Made by a program: the position numbers and the translations under genes
Origin: DTU015 sp964641455
Lineage (GTDB): Bacteria; Bacillota; Sulfobacillia; Fermentithermobacillales; Fermentithermobacillaceae
Assembly: GCA_964641455.1 (NCBI GenBank)
Contig: CAZXLH010000006.1
Span: forward strand, 1-64,000
Direction: 5' to 3'
DNA length: 64,000 nucleotides
Shown: one piece after another, positions 1-8,005 of the stretch
Position numbering within the stretch: the first letter of the stretch is position 1
Layout: each line of letters begins with the position of its first letter
Notes under the pieces: generated by a model
Told to the model about the DNA's origin: nothing
The model's input: the letters and a program-made list of their open reading frames with translations, nothing else
Databases searched by the model: none

Positions 1-78
1 ATCCTCTTTATTATTGTCTATCTTTTCGGTGTCCGCCAGTACGTTACCACACCCACAGCTTTCTGGAAACCTGCATGA
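1..78 (+). CDS. C-terminal end of a probable membrane protein (partial)
   Basis: Reading from base 1 in frame 1 gives a hydrophobic stretch (ILFIIVYLFGVRQY) followed by a short polar tail and a TGA at 76-78. This looks like the last membrane segment and cytoplasmic tail of a transporter or other membrane protein that begins outside the window. The family cannot be named from 25 residues. Its position before an AtoSC-like regulatory pair and a CoA-transferase operon would suit a carboxylate transporter, but that is inference only. Confidence 0.4.
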   Translation: MLFIIVYLFGVRQYVTTPTAFWKPA

Positions 79-158
79 AAATTAGGCAGCTTTCTCAAAA
101 GCTGTAGCTTTTCTGTACAACTGCTTGAAAACCATACAGCTTTTCGAAAACCTGTATG
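52..158. repeat. Cluster of imperfect inverted repeats
   Basis: Several related elements of the form CAG-CTTTTC-GAAAAC-CTG follow each other. The best copy, 133-158, is a near-perfect 26-base palindrome with outer arms CATACAG and CTGTATG around a TTTTCGAAAA core and one mismatch. Degenerate copies sit at about 52-77, 87-104 and 104-127, and a half copy at 228-237. They lie between the end of the upstream gene and the sensor kinase gene. They may be operator or enhancer sites, or a folded RNA; no T-run marks a terminator. Confidence 0.5.
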
Positions 159-259
159 AAAATCCTACAAGGGTGCAAGGAAGTTTTGGGCGATATGGAG
201 AATAATGACACGTAGGCGCTTTCGAAGTAGGCAGCTTTTTAAGGGAGGGTCATATCACG

Positions 260-1987
260 GTGAAATCCAGGTATCTTCTGGTTCAGAAAGCCGAGGCGGC
301 TCTCATCGAAGAAAAGGCTGAGAAATTGTTTGGTATTACCAGGCTTTTGGATTCGTATTTGGCCGGCGGTTTTGATGATCTTTTCCTTGGCTCAGAGCAA
401 CCAAAAGATGTTCAACAAAGAATTGCTTTCCTAAATGAGGCTCTTGGGCCTTTTACCGACATGGTGTCATTATCCTATCGTGGGGTTGGGGCCGGGTACT
501 ATTCTAAACAACTGAGGGCCATAGTTGCATACGGGCCAAGTGAGCGTTTTGGAGCAAAAGTAGGAGGGGACTTAGGGCCCGGCCATCTCGGATGGCAGGC
601 TATGGAGACAGGAAAAGAGACTGTAGGTGTAGGTTCCATGGTTCGGGGTGAAATCATGAATTGCATGAGGCCCCTAATTCGAGATGGTGAAGCTATAGGG
701 TTCGTTTGGGCAAACGAGTCACTTGAAGATGTGTATGCCCAGATAAGAATGGGTGCGAGGAACGTATTTTTTTCAGAGAGTATTGAGCCTCTTCTTGGCC
801 TTACAGGGCTTTTGCTGTTTGCGTCACGAGTACTGCTCTTTAAGCAAGACGAGTTGAGGCCAGACGGTTTGCACACCATTGTGGCAGGGCTTGAGAAACT
901 TGAAAGATACCTCAAACTGTTTCTCGACAGTTTGAGCCTTGCAGTGATTTTGGTCGACTCTAATGAAACGATAAGTTTTACGTCATCAGGAATAGAGGAT
1001 ATTTTGGGGGTTTCTTCCGGGGAACTTGTTTCAGTACCCGTGAGGGATATGCTGCGGCAAATAGGGGTAAATCCCTATTTTGCCCTGGATGATGCCGTGA
1101 AAGGTGCTAAGAACCGGTTTGTTAATGTTCCTGTAATTGGGCGCGGCGGTGAGAAACTTGTGACAATGGTTTCAACTGCAGTCACTGCATCCGCTAAGCC
1201 TGCCGGGCTTGAGGAACCCGGTAATCATGAGCATCAAGGGTACATTATCATACTGGAAGATTTGAAAGAGGCAAGAGCTCAGGAAGAACGCCTGGAACGC
1301 ATAGAAAGGCTGGCAGCAGTAGGCGAATTAGCCGCTGCAATTGCTCATGAAGTCCGAAATCCCCTCACAGTTGTAAAAGGGGCCATATCATTGGTTCCTG
1401 AACGGTTAGGTGACCGTGAGTTTTTACAGAAGTTCTCAAGTATAGCCGGTGATGAGATTAAAAGGATAGATAGGACTATAGAATCTTTGCTCAATTTTTC
1501 AAGGTTCTCTCAACCTCAGATGCTTCGGGTAGACGTGGCACCTATCCTTAAGCGAGCATGTGATGTAATATCACCGTATGCCAAAATGAACAATATTCAA
1601 GTTGATTTTTCAACGCCTGGTTTGATTCCTGAAATCATGGGAGATCAAGACCATTTGGTGCAAGCCTTTATGAATTTGTTTCTTAACGGAATTCAAGCTA
1701 TGCCCTATGGTGGAACACTTACAGTGACAGGTCATTGGCCCCCTGATTCAAAGTATTTGACAGTGGCCGTGGAAGATAACGGCGTTGGAATTCCCCCTGA
1801 AGACAGGGAGTATATTTTCGACATGTTTTTTACTACCAGAAAAGGAGGAACCGGGTTGGGGCTTCCATTGGTGCAAAGAATAATTTATGAGCACCAGGGG
1901 TTTTTGGAAGTTGAATCGACTCCAGAACAAGGCACTTGTTTCTTAATCAGGCTGCCTGCTGTGGGTTTTGAGGCAAGGAAATTGTAA
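260..1987 (+). CDS. Sensor histidine kinase, NtrB/AtoS type
   Basis: This 575-residue kinase starts at GTG with AAGGGAGGG ten bases upstream. Residues 1-210 form an unassigned sensory region without a clear membrane-spanning pair, so sensing is probably cytoplasmic. Residues about 215-340 look like a PAS domain. The H box AIAHEVRNPLTVV carries His363, the N box is NLFLNGIQAM, and the G boxes are VEDNGVGIP and GTGLGLPLV. The protein should autophosphorylate and pass phosphate to the response regulator that begins 20 bases downstream. The arrangement next to a sigma-54-driven CoA-transferase operon resembles AtoS, but the ligand is unknown. Confidence 0.9.
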   Translation: MKSRYLLVQKAEAALIEEKAEKLFGITRLLDSYLAGGFDDLFLGSEQPKDVQQRIAFLNEALGPFTDMVSLSYRGVGAGYYSKQLRAIVAYGPSERFGAKVGGDLGPGHLGWQAMETGKETVGVGSMVRGEIMNCMRPLIRDGEAIGFVWANESLEDVYAQIRMGARNVFFSESIEPLLGLTGLLLFASRVLLFKQDELRPDGLHTIVAGLEKLERYLKLFLDSLSLAVILVDSNETISFTSSGIEDILGVSSGELVSVPVRDMLRQIGVNPYFALDDAVKGAKNRFVNVPVIGRGGEKLVTMVSTAVTASAKPAGLEEPGNHEHQGYIIILEDLKEARAQEERLERIERLAAVGELAAAIAHEVRNPLTVVKGAISLVPERLGDREFLQKFSSIAGDEIKRIDRTIESLLNFSRFSQPQMLRVDVAPILKRACDVISPYAKMNNIQVDFSTPGLIPEIMGDQDHLVQAFMNLFLNGIQAMPYGGTLTVTGHWPPDSKYLTVAVEDNGVGIPPEDREYIFDMFFTTRKGGTGLGLPLVQRIIYEHQGFLEVESTPEQGTCFLIRLPAVGFEARKL

Positions 1988-2007
1988 TTTCCAATGTGGA
2001 GGGCTTA

Positions 2008-3432
2008 ATGCGAGAGAGGATTCTGGTTATTGACGACCAAAGCAATATTGTTTGGCTATTCCACGAGATTTTTGGTGGCTCCTATGATGTACTGGGCGAA
2101 GAAACCGGGGAACAAGGGCTTGAAACTGCAAAAACTCAAGAAGTTCATCTTATTATGCTTGATCTGAGGTTGCCTGGCATAAGTGGCTTAGAGACTCTCA
2201 AGAAACTAAGAACTCAAGGGTATCGGAGGCCGGTAATAATCATGACAGCTTACGGAGAAGTCAGGACTGCAGTTAAATCCATGAAGTCTGGGGCTCATGA
2301 CTATATAACCAAACCGTTTGATCTTGAGGAACTCAAGCATGTGGTCGAAGGCGCATTGCGGTATTCGAGGTTATCTATAGAGGTTACAAGGCTAAGGCGC
2401 GAACTTGAAGAGAAGTTTCATCTGAAAAACATTATTACCGTCTCTCCTAAAATACTAAGTTTGTTTTCTGTAATTGAGCGAGTTTCAACAAGCGACGTTT
2501 GTGTTTTGTTGGAGGGGGAAAGCGGTACAGGAAAAGAGATTTTTGCCAAAGCGATTCATTATGCTTCGCCTCGGAAAGACAAACCTTTTGTACCTGTCAA
2601 TTGCGCTGCTTTACCGGAACATCTGCTGGAAAGCGAGCTTTTCGGGTACGAGCAGGGTGCGTTCTCAGGAGCCCGGAAGCCAAAACCGGGCAAGTTTGAA
2701 ATTGCCTATGGCGGAACCGTGTTCCTGGATGAAGTAGGTGAACTGCCCCTAAGCATGCAACCTAAGATTTTGCGCGTGCTCGAGGAGAAAGAAATTGATC
2801 GGCTTGGCGGTACCCGCCGGTTGCCCATAGATGTGCGGATCGTAGCCGCATCTAATAAGAACTTGCGTGAGGAAGTGCGCAGCGGGCGGTTTAGGCAAGA
2901 TCTCTATTTCAGGCTTGCAGTGCTTCCTATAACCATTCCTCCGTTGCGAGAAAGAAAAGAGGATATACCTGTTTTGGCAAGACATTTCCTAAAGGAGTTT
3001 GCCAGGGCTCAAAACAAAGCCCCTCTCAAACTTGATGCCCAAGCCATAAATACTCTTGTAGCCTACCCCTGGCCTGGGAATGTAAGGGAACTTAGAAATA
3101 TCATGCAGCAACTTTCGCTGTTGTGTGACGGCCCTGTGGCAACAAAACAAGACTTACCTGCGTTTTTCTACGATCCTGATTGGTATCTCGTGGATACTTG
3201 CGGTGAAGGTTCAGCTACACGCAATGCGACCGGTATAGATAGCTTGGATTTTCAGGAAGTTGGGCCTGGATTAAGTTTGAAAGACCTTAAACAACGTACC
3301 TGGGCACACATTGAAAAGCAGGCCATATCGAAAGCGCTTGCGATGTTTGAAAATAATCGAACACGTACAGCCGAGCACCTTGGGATTTCCAGGAGGACGC
3401 TTCACGCCAAGATAAAAAAGTACGGCATCTAG
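2008..3432 (+). CDS. Sigma-54-dependent response regulator, NtrC/AtoC type
   Basis: The 474-residue protein has a receiver domain (phospho-acceptor Asp52 in MLDLRLPG), an AAA+ domain with Walker A GESGTGKE at 170-177, and a Fis-type helix-turn-helix at the C-terminus (HLGISRRTLHAKIKKYGI). ATG at 2008 is preferred over GTG at 1996 because GGAGGG lies five bases before it. The sigma-54 contact loop reads GAFSGA (217-222) in place of the common GAFTGA. It pairs with the kinase just upstream and most likely activates the sigma-54 promoter at 3616-3631 through the palindrome that follows its own stop codon. Confidence 0.93.
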   Translation: MRERILVIDDQSNIVWLFHEIFGGSYDVLGEETGEQGLETAKTQEVHLIMLDLRLPGISGLETLKKLRTQGYRRPVIIMTAYGEVRTAVKSMKSGAHDYITKPFDLEELKHVVEGALRYSRLSIEVTRLRRELEEKFHLKNIITVSPKILSLFSVIERVSTSDVCVLLEGESGTGKEIFAKAIHYASPRKDKPFVPVNCAALPEHLLESELFGYEQGAFSGARKPKPGKFEIAYGGTVFLDEVGELPLSMQPKILRVLEEKEIDRLGGTRRLPIDVRIVAASNKNLREEVRSGRFRQDLYFRLAVLPITIPPLRERKEDIPVLARHFLKEFARAQNKAPLKLDAQAINTLVAYPWPGNVRELRNIMQQLSLLCDGPVATKQDLPAFFYDPDWYLVDTCGEGSATRNATGIDSLDFQEVGPGLSLKDLKQRTWAHIEKQAISKALAMFENNRTRTAEHLGISRRTLHAKIKKYGI

Positions 3433-3434
3433 GT

Positions 3435-3458
3435 TATTGTGAAGTTAACTTCACAATA
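3435..3458. promoter_or_regulatory. Perfect 24-bp palindrome, probable activator-binding site
   Basis: The half site TATTGTGAAGTT is followed directly by its exact reverse complement, giving a perfect 24-base dyad centred near 3446. It begins two bases after the response-regulator stop codon and lies about 170 bases upstream of the sigma-54 promoter, the usual range for an NtrC-type upstream activating sequence. There is no T-run, so it is unlikely to be a terminator. The role as the binding site of the neighbouring regulator is inferred. Confidence 0.65.
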
Positions 3459-3615
3459 GCTTACTGTGTTTCGCACCTGCCGAGAAACTTTAAGCCATGA
3501 AGGCCGCTTTTTGCTTTCGGCCATACAGCGGCAAGCCAAGCCCGAACGCTTTACAAGCAGAGGTTTATGCGTGGCCTCTTGATTATGTATTGTGCCAAAG
3601 GCAAGCGAATTTTTG

Positions 3616-3631
3616 TGGCACGGAAGTTGCT
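3616..3631 (+). promoter_or_regulatory. Sigma-54 (-24/-12) promoter
   Basis: TGGCACGGAAGTTGCT matches the sigma-54 consensus TGGCAC-N5-TTGCW exactly, with GG at 3617-3618 and GC at 3629-3630 separated by ten bases. Transcription should start near 3642, about 20 bases before the CoA-transferase ATG at 3663. It therefore excludes translation starts upstream of 3640 for that gene. Confidence 0.9.
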
Positions 3632-3662
3632 AGTTGAATTGTACCTGAAGGAGGTGCACGTA

Positions 3663-4673
3663 ATGGCAGATGTTATCCAAAGTGGGGTTGGGCTTGGTAA
3701 ACTTTTCACTAACCCAGATCCTGATGAGGCCAGGGAGTATTTTCGGTTGAAATCTAAGGTCATGAAAGACAAGACGATGGATGTAGCTGAAGCCGTATCT
3801 CAATTTGTTCAGGATGGGGATTATGTGGCTATTGGAGGATTTGGAACAAACCGCATTCCAACTGCAGTGCTTCACGAGATTCTAAGGCAGAGGAAGAAAG
3901 GCTTAGGGCTTTCCGGACATACGGCCACCCATGATTTTCAAATTCTGGCTGCCGGAGGAGTGTTAGACAGAGTTGATGTAGCCTATGTCGTGGGATTAGA
4001 AGCGAGAGGGCTTTCAAGAGCTGCAAGGCGGTTGTTTGAAGAAGCCAGGATAGAAGTATGTGAATGGACCAATGCTGCTCTGGCTTGGAGATACAGGGCA
4101 GCCGCAATGGGTATTCCTTTTATGCCTGCCAGAGTGATGTTTGGGACCGATACGTTTAAGTACAGTGCCGCCAGAGAAATCAACTGTCCGTTCACAGGAA
4201 AGAAATTGCTGGCCCTTCCGGCTCTTTATCCGGATGTTGCTGTTATTCATGTTCATCGAGCCGACAAGTACGGAAATGCACAGATTGATGGGATTACAGT
4301 GTCAGATTTTGATGTGGCAAGGGCTGCCAGAAAAGTAATTTTGACTGCTGAGAGGATAATCGGCAATGCAGACATACGAAAGGATCCTTCGCGGACCCTG
4401 ATCCCCTACTATTGCGTCGATGCTGTTTGTCACGTTTCCTATGGAAGTTTTCCGGGAAATATGCCTTACGAATATTTTTCAGACGAAGAACATTTGAAAG
4501 AGTGGTTGTCATCAGATGCTCACGTTAGCACCCTGGAGCCATTCTTGGCCAAGTATGTTTTTGGTACTCAGGATTTTAGTGAATATATTGAACTTTGCGG
4601 CGGGGAACAAAAAATGATGCAATTGCAAAATCTTGAACTTATGCAATGGGAAGAAAGCAGCCGGCTTGCATAG
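3663..4673 (+). CDS. CoA-transferase subunit A, glutaconate-CoA-transferase type
   Basis: The 336-residue protein matches the alpha subunit of family I CoA-transferases of the GctA type, with the glycine-rich VAIGGFGTNRIPTA segment near residue 56 and the ADKYGNAQIDG segment later. It would move CoA between acyl-CoA and a free acid together with subunit B. The ATG at 3663 has AAGGAGGTG seven bases upstream and lies just after the sigma-54 promoter. An in-frame ATG at 3567 precedes the promoter and is not used. The substrate is not certain: acetoacetate, glutaconate or a branched acid are all possible. It forms an operon with subunit B and thiolase. Confidence 0.88.
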   Translation: MADVIQSGVGLGKLFTNPDPDEAREYFRLKSKVMKDKTMDVAEAVSQFVQDGDYVAIGGFGTNRIPTAVLHEILRQRKKGLGLSGHTATHDFQILAAGGVLDRVDVAYVVGLEARGLSRAARRLFEEARIEVCEWTNAALAWRYRAAAMGIPFMPARVMFGTDTFKYSAAREINCPFTGKKLLALPALYPDVAVIHVHRADKYGNAQIDGITVSDFDVARAARKVILTAERIIGNADIRKDPSRTLIPYYCVDAVCHVSYGSFPGNMPYEYFSDEEHLKEWLSSDAHVSTLEPFLAKYVFGTQDFSEYIELCGGEQKMMQLQNLELMQWEESSRLA

Positions 4674-4715
4674 TGCAGGCTTGGCTACAGTCTTGTTAAG
4701 AAAGGAGGAGCCTTA

Positions 4716-5489
4716 TTGGATTATAATGCAATGGAACTTATGATCTGCCTTGCCTCGAGAATCCTTGAAGATGGGTCTACAGTGGTGGTTGGAACAGGTG
4801 CACCTTGTGCCGCAGCTATGCTGGCGCAAAGGACACATGCTCCAAACCTAATGATTTTGTTTGAGGCAGGCGGGGTAGGCCCTTTGTTGCCGACTATGCC
4901 TATTTCAGTAGGCGACTCGCGGACATTCCACAAAGCCATAATGGCAGGAAGTATGCCTGAAATAATGGAGACATGCCAACGGGGGCTTATCGACTATTGC
5001 TTTTTAGGCGGAGCTCAGATTGACAAATACGGTAACATCAATTCCACAGTGATCGGTGAGTTTCACAGGCCAAAAGTCCGCTTTCCAGGTTCAGGAGGCG
5101 CTAATGACCTGGCGTCTTTGTGCTGGAGAACTTTGATGATATCGCCCCATGATTCCAGGCGGTTTGTTGAAAAGATCGATTTTGTTACTACTCCCGGATT
5201 TCTAACCGGCCCTGGTGCAAGGAAGCAAGCAGGGCTTCCGCCTGGCACAGGCCCTTACAAAGTAATTACTAATCTGTGTGTAATGGGGTTTGACCAGGAA
5301 ACAAAGCAAATGAAGGTGGAATCAGTGCATCCTGGAATTACACGGGAAGATATTGTCAACAATACAGGATTTGAAATCTTATGGGATAAACACATAGAGA
5401 TATCTTTGGCGCCAACAGAGAAGGAATTGACTATACTCAGAGAAGAAGTAGATCCTATGCGATATATAATTGGGCGTCAGGCAAGTTAA
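4716..5489 (+). CDS. CoA-transferase subunit B, glutaconate-CoA-transferase type
   Basis: The 257-residue protein is the partner beta subunit. Glu50 in the segment LFEAGGVGP sits where the catalytic glutamate that forms the glutamyl-CoA thioester is found in GctB-type proteins. The start is TTG at 4716 with AAAGGAGGAG seven bases before it; a later in-frame ATG (4731) has no such site. The gene lies 42 bases after subunit A and 14 bases before the thiolase gene, so all three are probably made from one sigma-54 transcript. Confidence 0.87.
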   Translation: MDYNAMELMICLASRILEDGSTVVVGTGAPCAAAMLAQRTHAPNLMILFEAGGVGPLLPTMPISVGDSRTFHKAIMAGSMPEIMETCQRGLIDYCFLGGAQIDKYGNINSTVIGEFHRPKVRFPGSGGANDLASLCWRTLMISPHDSRRFVEKIDFVTTPGFLTGPGARKQAGLPPGTGPYKVITNLCVMGFDQETKQMKVESVHPGITREDIVNNTGFEILWDKHIEISLAPTEKELTILREEVDPMRYIIGRQAS

Positions 5490-5503
5490 AGGAGGAAATA
5501 GCG

Positions 5504-6682
5504 TTGAGGCAACCAGTAATTGTAAGTGCCGCGAGAACCGCTATAGGGACTTTTGGGGGTATGTTGTCAGGAATCCCTGCAAGCCGGTTAGGCGCTATTG
5601 TAATCAGGGAAGTTTTAAAAAGAGCAGGTATCGATGGTTCTCATGTAGATGAAGTGATCATGGGTAATGTTCTTGGTGCAGGGCAGGGGCAAAACATTGG
5701 CCGCCAGGCAGCTATTTACGCTGATATGCCTACTGAGATACCGTGCATGACTGTAAACAAGGTATGCGGATCAGGCCTAAAAGCGGTTGTTTTGGCAGCT
5801 CAAGCTATTTTGGCCGGAGATGCAGACATAGTTGTGGCAGGAGGAACTGAGAGCATGGACATGGCACCTTATGTGGTGCCCAGAGCCAGGTATGGTTATA
5901 GAATGGGCCATGGCAGGCTGATAGATACAATGATCTCAGATGGGCTTTGGTGTGTTTTTGGCGATACACACATGGGAATTACAGCAGAAAATGTGGCTCA
6001 AAAATGGTCAATAACCCGCGAGGAGCAAGATGCCTATGGAGCGCTCAGCCAGAACAGAGCTGAGGCAGCCATCAAGGCAGGCCGGTTCAAAAATGAGATA
6101 GTCCCTGTTACAGTCCCTCAGAGAAAGGGAGACCCTGTGATTTTCAAACAAGATGAGCATCCAAGATTTGGCACAACCGTGGATAAGCTTGCAAGGCTTC
6201 GGCCGGCTTTCAAGAAAGACGGTACTGTGACTGCTGGAAATGCGTCGGGTATCAATGATGGCGCTGCGGCGGTAGTTGTAATGTCTTCACAAAAAGCCAA
6301 TGAGATGGGCATTGAACCGATTGCGGCGATTCGAAGCTATGCATCGGCAGGGGTAGACCCTGAAATAATGGGAACAGGCCCGGTGCCCGCAACCTCCAGA
6401 GCTCTTTCAAAAGCCGGGCTTTCCATTGGTGATATCGATCTAATAGAGTTGAATGAGGCTTTTGCTTCTACCACTTTAGCAGGTATAAGAGAATTGGAAC
6501 TTGATTTAGACAAAGTCAACGTCAATGGCGGCGCTGTTGCACTGGGGCACCCTATCGGAGCCAGCGGAGCCAGAATTATTGTTACTTTGTTGCATGAGAT
6601 GTCAAAGCGTGATGTGAAAAAAGGCCTGGCTACCATGTGTATTGGCGGTGGGATGGGAATTGCCATGATAGTGGAAAGGTAA
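5504..6682 (+). CDS. Acetyl-CoA acetyltransferase (thiolase)
   Basis: The 392-residue protein has all thiolase landmarks: nucleophile Cys88 in VNKVCGSGLK, His349 in ALGHPIGASG and the general base Cys379 in MCIGGGMG. It condenses two acetyl-CoA to acetoacetyl-CoA or cleaves the reverse way. The start is TTG at 5504 with AAAGGAGG overlapping the end of the subunit B stop. With the CoA-transferase it would activate a beta-keto acid to its CoA ester and split it, as AtoDA-AtoB does. A strong terminator follows at 6696-6732. Confidence 0.95.
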   Translation: MRQPVIVSAARTAIGTFGGMLSGIPASRLGAIVIREVLKRAGIDGSHVDEVIMGNVLGAGQGQNIGRQAAIYADMPTEIPCMTVNKVCGSGLKAVVLAAQAILAGDADIVVAGGTESMDMAPYVVPRARYGYRMGHGRLIDTMISDGLWCVFGDTHMGITAENVAQKWSITREEQDAYGALSQNRAEAAIKAGRFKNEIVPVTVPQRKGDPVIFKQDEHPRFGTTVDKLARLRPAFKKDGTVTAGNASGINDGAAAVVVMSSQKANEMGIEPIAAIRSYASAGVDPEIMGTGPVPATSRALSKAGLSIGDIDLIELNEAFASTTLAGIRELELDLDKVNVNGGAVALGHPIGASGARIIVTLLHEMSKRDVKKGLATMCIGGGMGIAMIVER

Positions 6683-6695
6683 CCAAACGTTGCTA

Positions 6696-6732
6696 TAATG
6701 CCCCTGGCTCATTGGCAGGGGCATTACTTTTT
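6696..6732 (+). terminator. Rho-independent terminator of the CoA-transferase/thiolase operon
   Basis: An 11-bp perfect stem (TAATGCCCCTG with CAGGGGCATTA) around a nine-base loop is followed by C and five T. It overlaps the last bases of the convergent dinB gene. There is no A-run on the left side, so it works in the plus direction. Confidence 0.9.
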
Positions 6733-7914
6733 GATTTGATTTTGGTTTTTGCCAAGAGAAGCTCCTAAGAAAAGTACGGGCTTGCCGTATTTTTTGCGTA
6801 ATAGGTCCATTGATTGAGATACACTGTCCCAGGGGAGCCCAGGCGGTTCGAAGAGCGAAACTTGAGTTGGAACGTTAGAGGCAAGCCCTTTAACCGAAAC
6901 CCCCAGTAACCTTACTGGTTTTGTCAACGGGGCGTTTTCCAAAAGCATTTTGGTTTGTCCAAATATTTCAGGGTCAGACGATATGGGCTGAGAAATTGTA
7001 TGTTCTCTTGTGATTGTGGAAAAATCGCTGAAACGAATCTTGATCCCCACGGTTTTACATTTGAGTTGTGCCTTACGCAGCCTAAAAGCCACGTTTTGAC
7101 TGAGTGCTGCCAAATAGGGTTTAAGCATTGCCAGGCTTGTGATGTCCTCAGGAAAAGTAGTTTCTTCACTTATGGACTTTACTTCTCTGTTAGGCGTTAC
7201 CGGGTCATTGTCAATGCCATTACACATTTCTCGAAAACGCCGCCCTGATTTTCCGAAAACGTCTGTAAACCAGTTTGCAGGCATTTGCCTGAGAATTCCT
7301 ACTGTGGTTATTCCATGGGAAGCCAGTTTGGATTGGGTTTTCGGGCCAATTCCCGGTAGGCTGGATACCGGCAGTTTTGAAAGGAAATCTATGGCATCTT
7401 TTTCATGAATGAGTTTGAGCCCGTCTGGTTTTGCCCAATCAGACGCCAATTTGGCAAGATACTTACAATAGGAAATTCCCGCAGATACGGTTATCCCCAG
7501 ATGTTCCTCTACTTCTTTCCGTATACCTGAGGCTATTTTCACCCCGTCTTCTCCTGTAGCATCAATGAATGCCTCATCAACAGACAGTTGCTCAATAATA
7601 GGTGAGTACTTGCTGAAGATATGGAACATGGCATTGGAAACCTCTTGATACCTATGCATTCGAGGTTTTACGAAAATGCCGTTTGGGCACAATTGGTAAG
7701 CTTTGAAAAGAGGCATTGCTGACTTTATCCCAAAAGCCCGGGCTTCATAAGAGCAGGTTGATACAACCCCTCTGCTTTTTGGATCGTGCCCTATAATAAC
7801 GGGTTTTCCTTTCAATTCCGGATTGTCTTTTTGCTCAACAGAGGCAAAAAAAGCATCGGCATCAATGTGAACTATACATCTTTTATCATGGTTTGGGACA
7901 TTTGCCACGCACAA
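6724..7914 (-). CDS. dinB: DNA polymerase IV
   Basis: The 396-residue Y-family polymerase carries the palm motifs HIDADAFFASVEQ (first metal-binding aspartates) and LSVDEAFID (second site), the helix-hairpin-helix LPGIGPKTQSKL in the thumb, and a C-terminal little-finger domain. It performs error-prone lesion bypass. The start is a TTG at 7914 with AGAGGA a few bases upstream. The gene stands alone and converges on the thiolase operon. No LexA-type operator was recognised in front of it. Confidence 0.95.
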   Translation of the reverse strand: MCVANVPNHDKRCIVHIDADAFFASVEQKDNPELKGKPVIIGHDPKSRGVVSTCSYEARAFGIKSAMPLFKAYQLCPNGIFVKPRMHRYQEVSNAMFHIFSKYSPIIEQLSVDEAFIDATGEDGVKIASGIRKEVEEHLGITVSAGISYCKYLAKLASDWAKPDGLKLIHEKDAIDFLSKLPVSSLPGIGPKTQSKLASHGITTVGILRQMPANWFTDVFGKSGRRFREMCNGIDNDPVTPNREVKSISEETTFPEDITSLAMLKPYLAALSQNVAFRLRKAQLKCKTVGIKIRFSDFSTITREHTISQPISSDPEIFGQTKMLLENAPLTKPVRLLGVSVKGLASNVPTQVSLFEPPGLPWDSVSQSMDLLRKKYGKPVLFLGASLGKNQNQIKK

Positions 7915-8005
7915 TCATCCTCTGGGAAGAACTACACAGATACCTATATTCCATTATAATAGACAGAAGAAAGTAAAAAAGATATTACGCCCGGAGGTAT
8001 TATGA

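Noticed and set aside
52..158. Repeats as a CRISPR array
   Set aside because: Copies are imperfect and closely packed without uniform spacers, and no cas gene is near.
499..915. Long antisense ORFs such as this one inside the kinase gene, and similar ones at 6337-6666, 13466-14017 and 61265-61693
   Set aside because: They are antisense shadows of strongly supported genes and have no ribosome sites or recognisable domains.
3435..3458. Palindrome as a terminator of the two-component genes
   Set aside because: No T-run on either side, and its distance to the sigma-54 promoter fits an activator site better.
3567..3662. Upstream ATG giving a 368-residue CoA-transferase subunit A
   Set aside because: It lies before the sigma-54 promoter and lacks a ribosome site; ATG 3663 has AAGGAGGTG.
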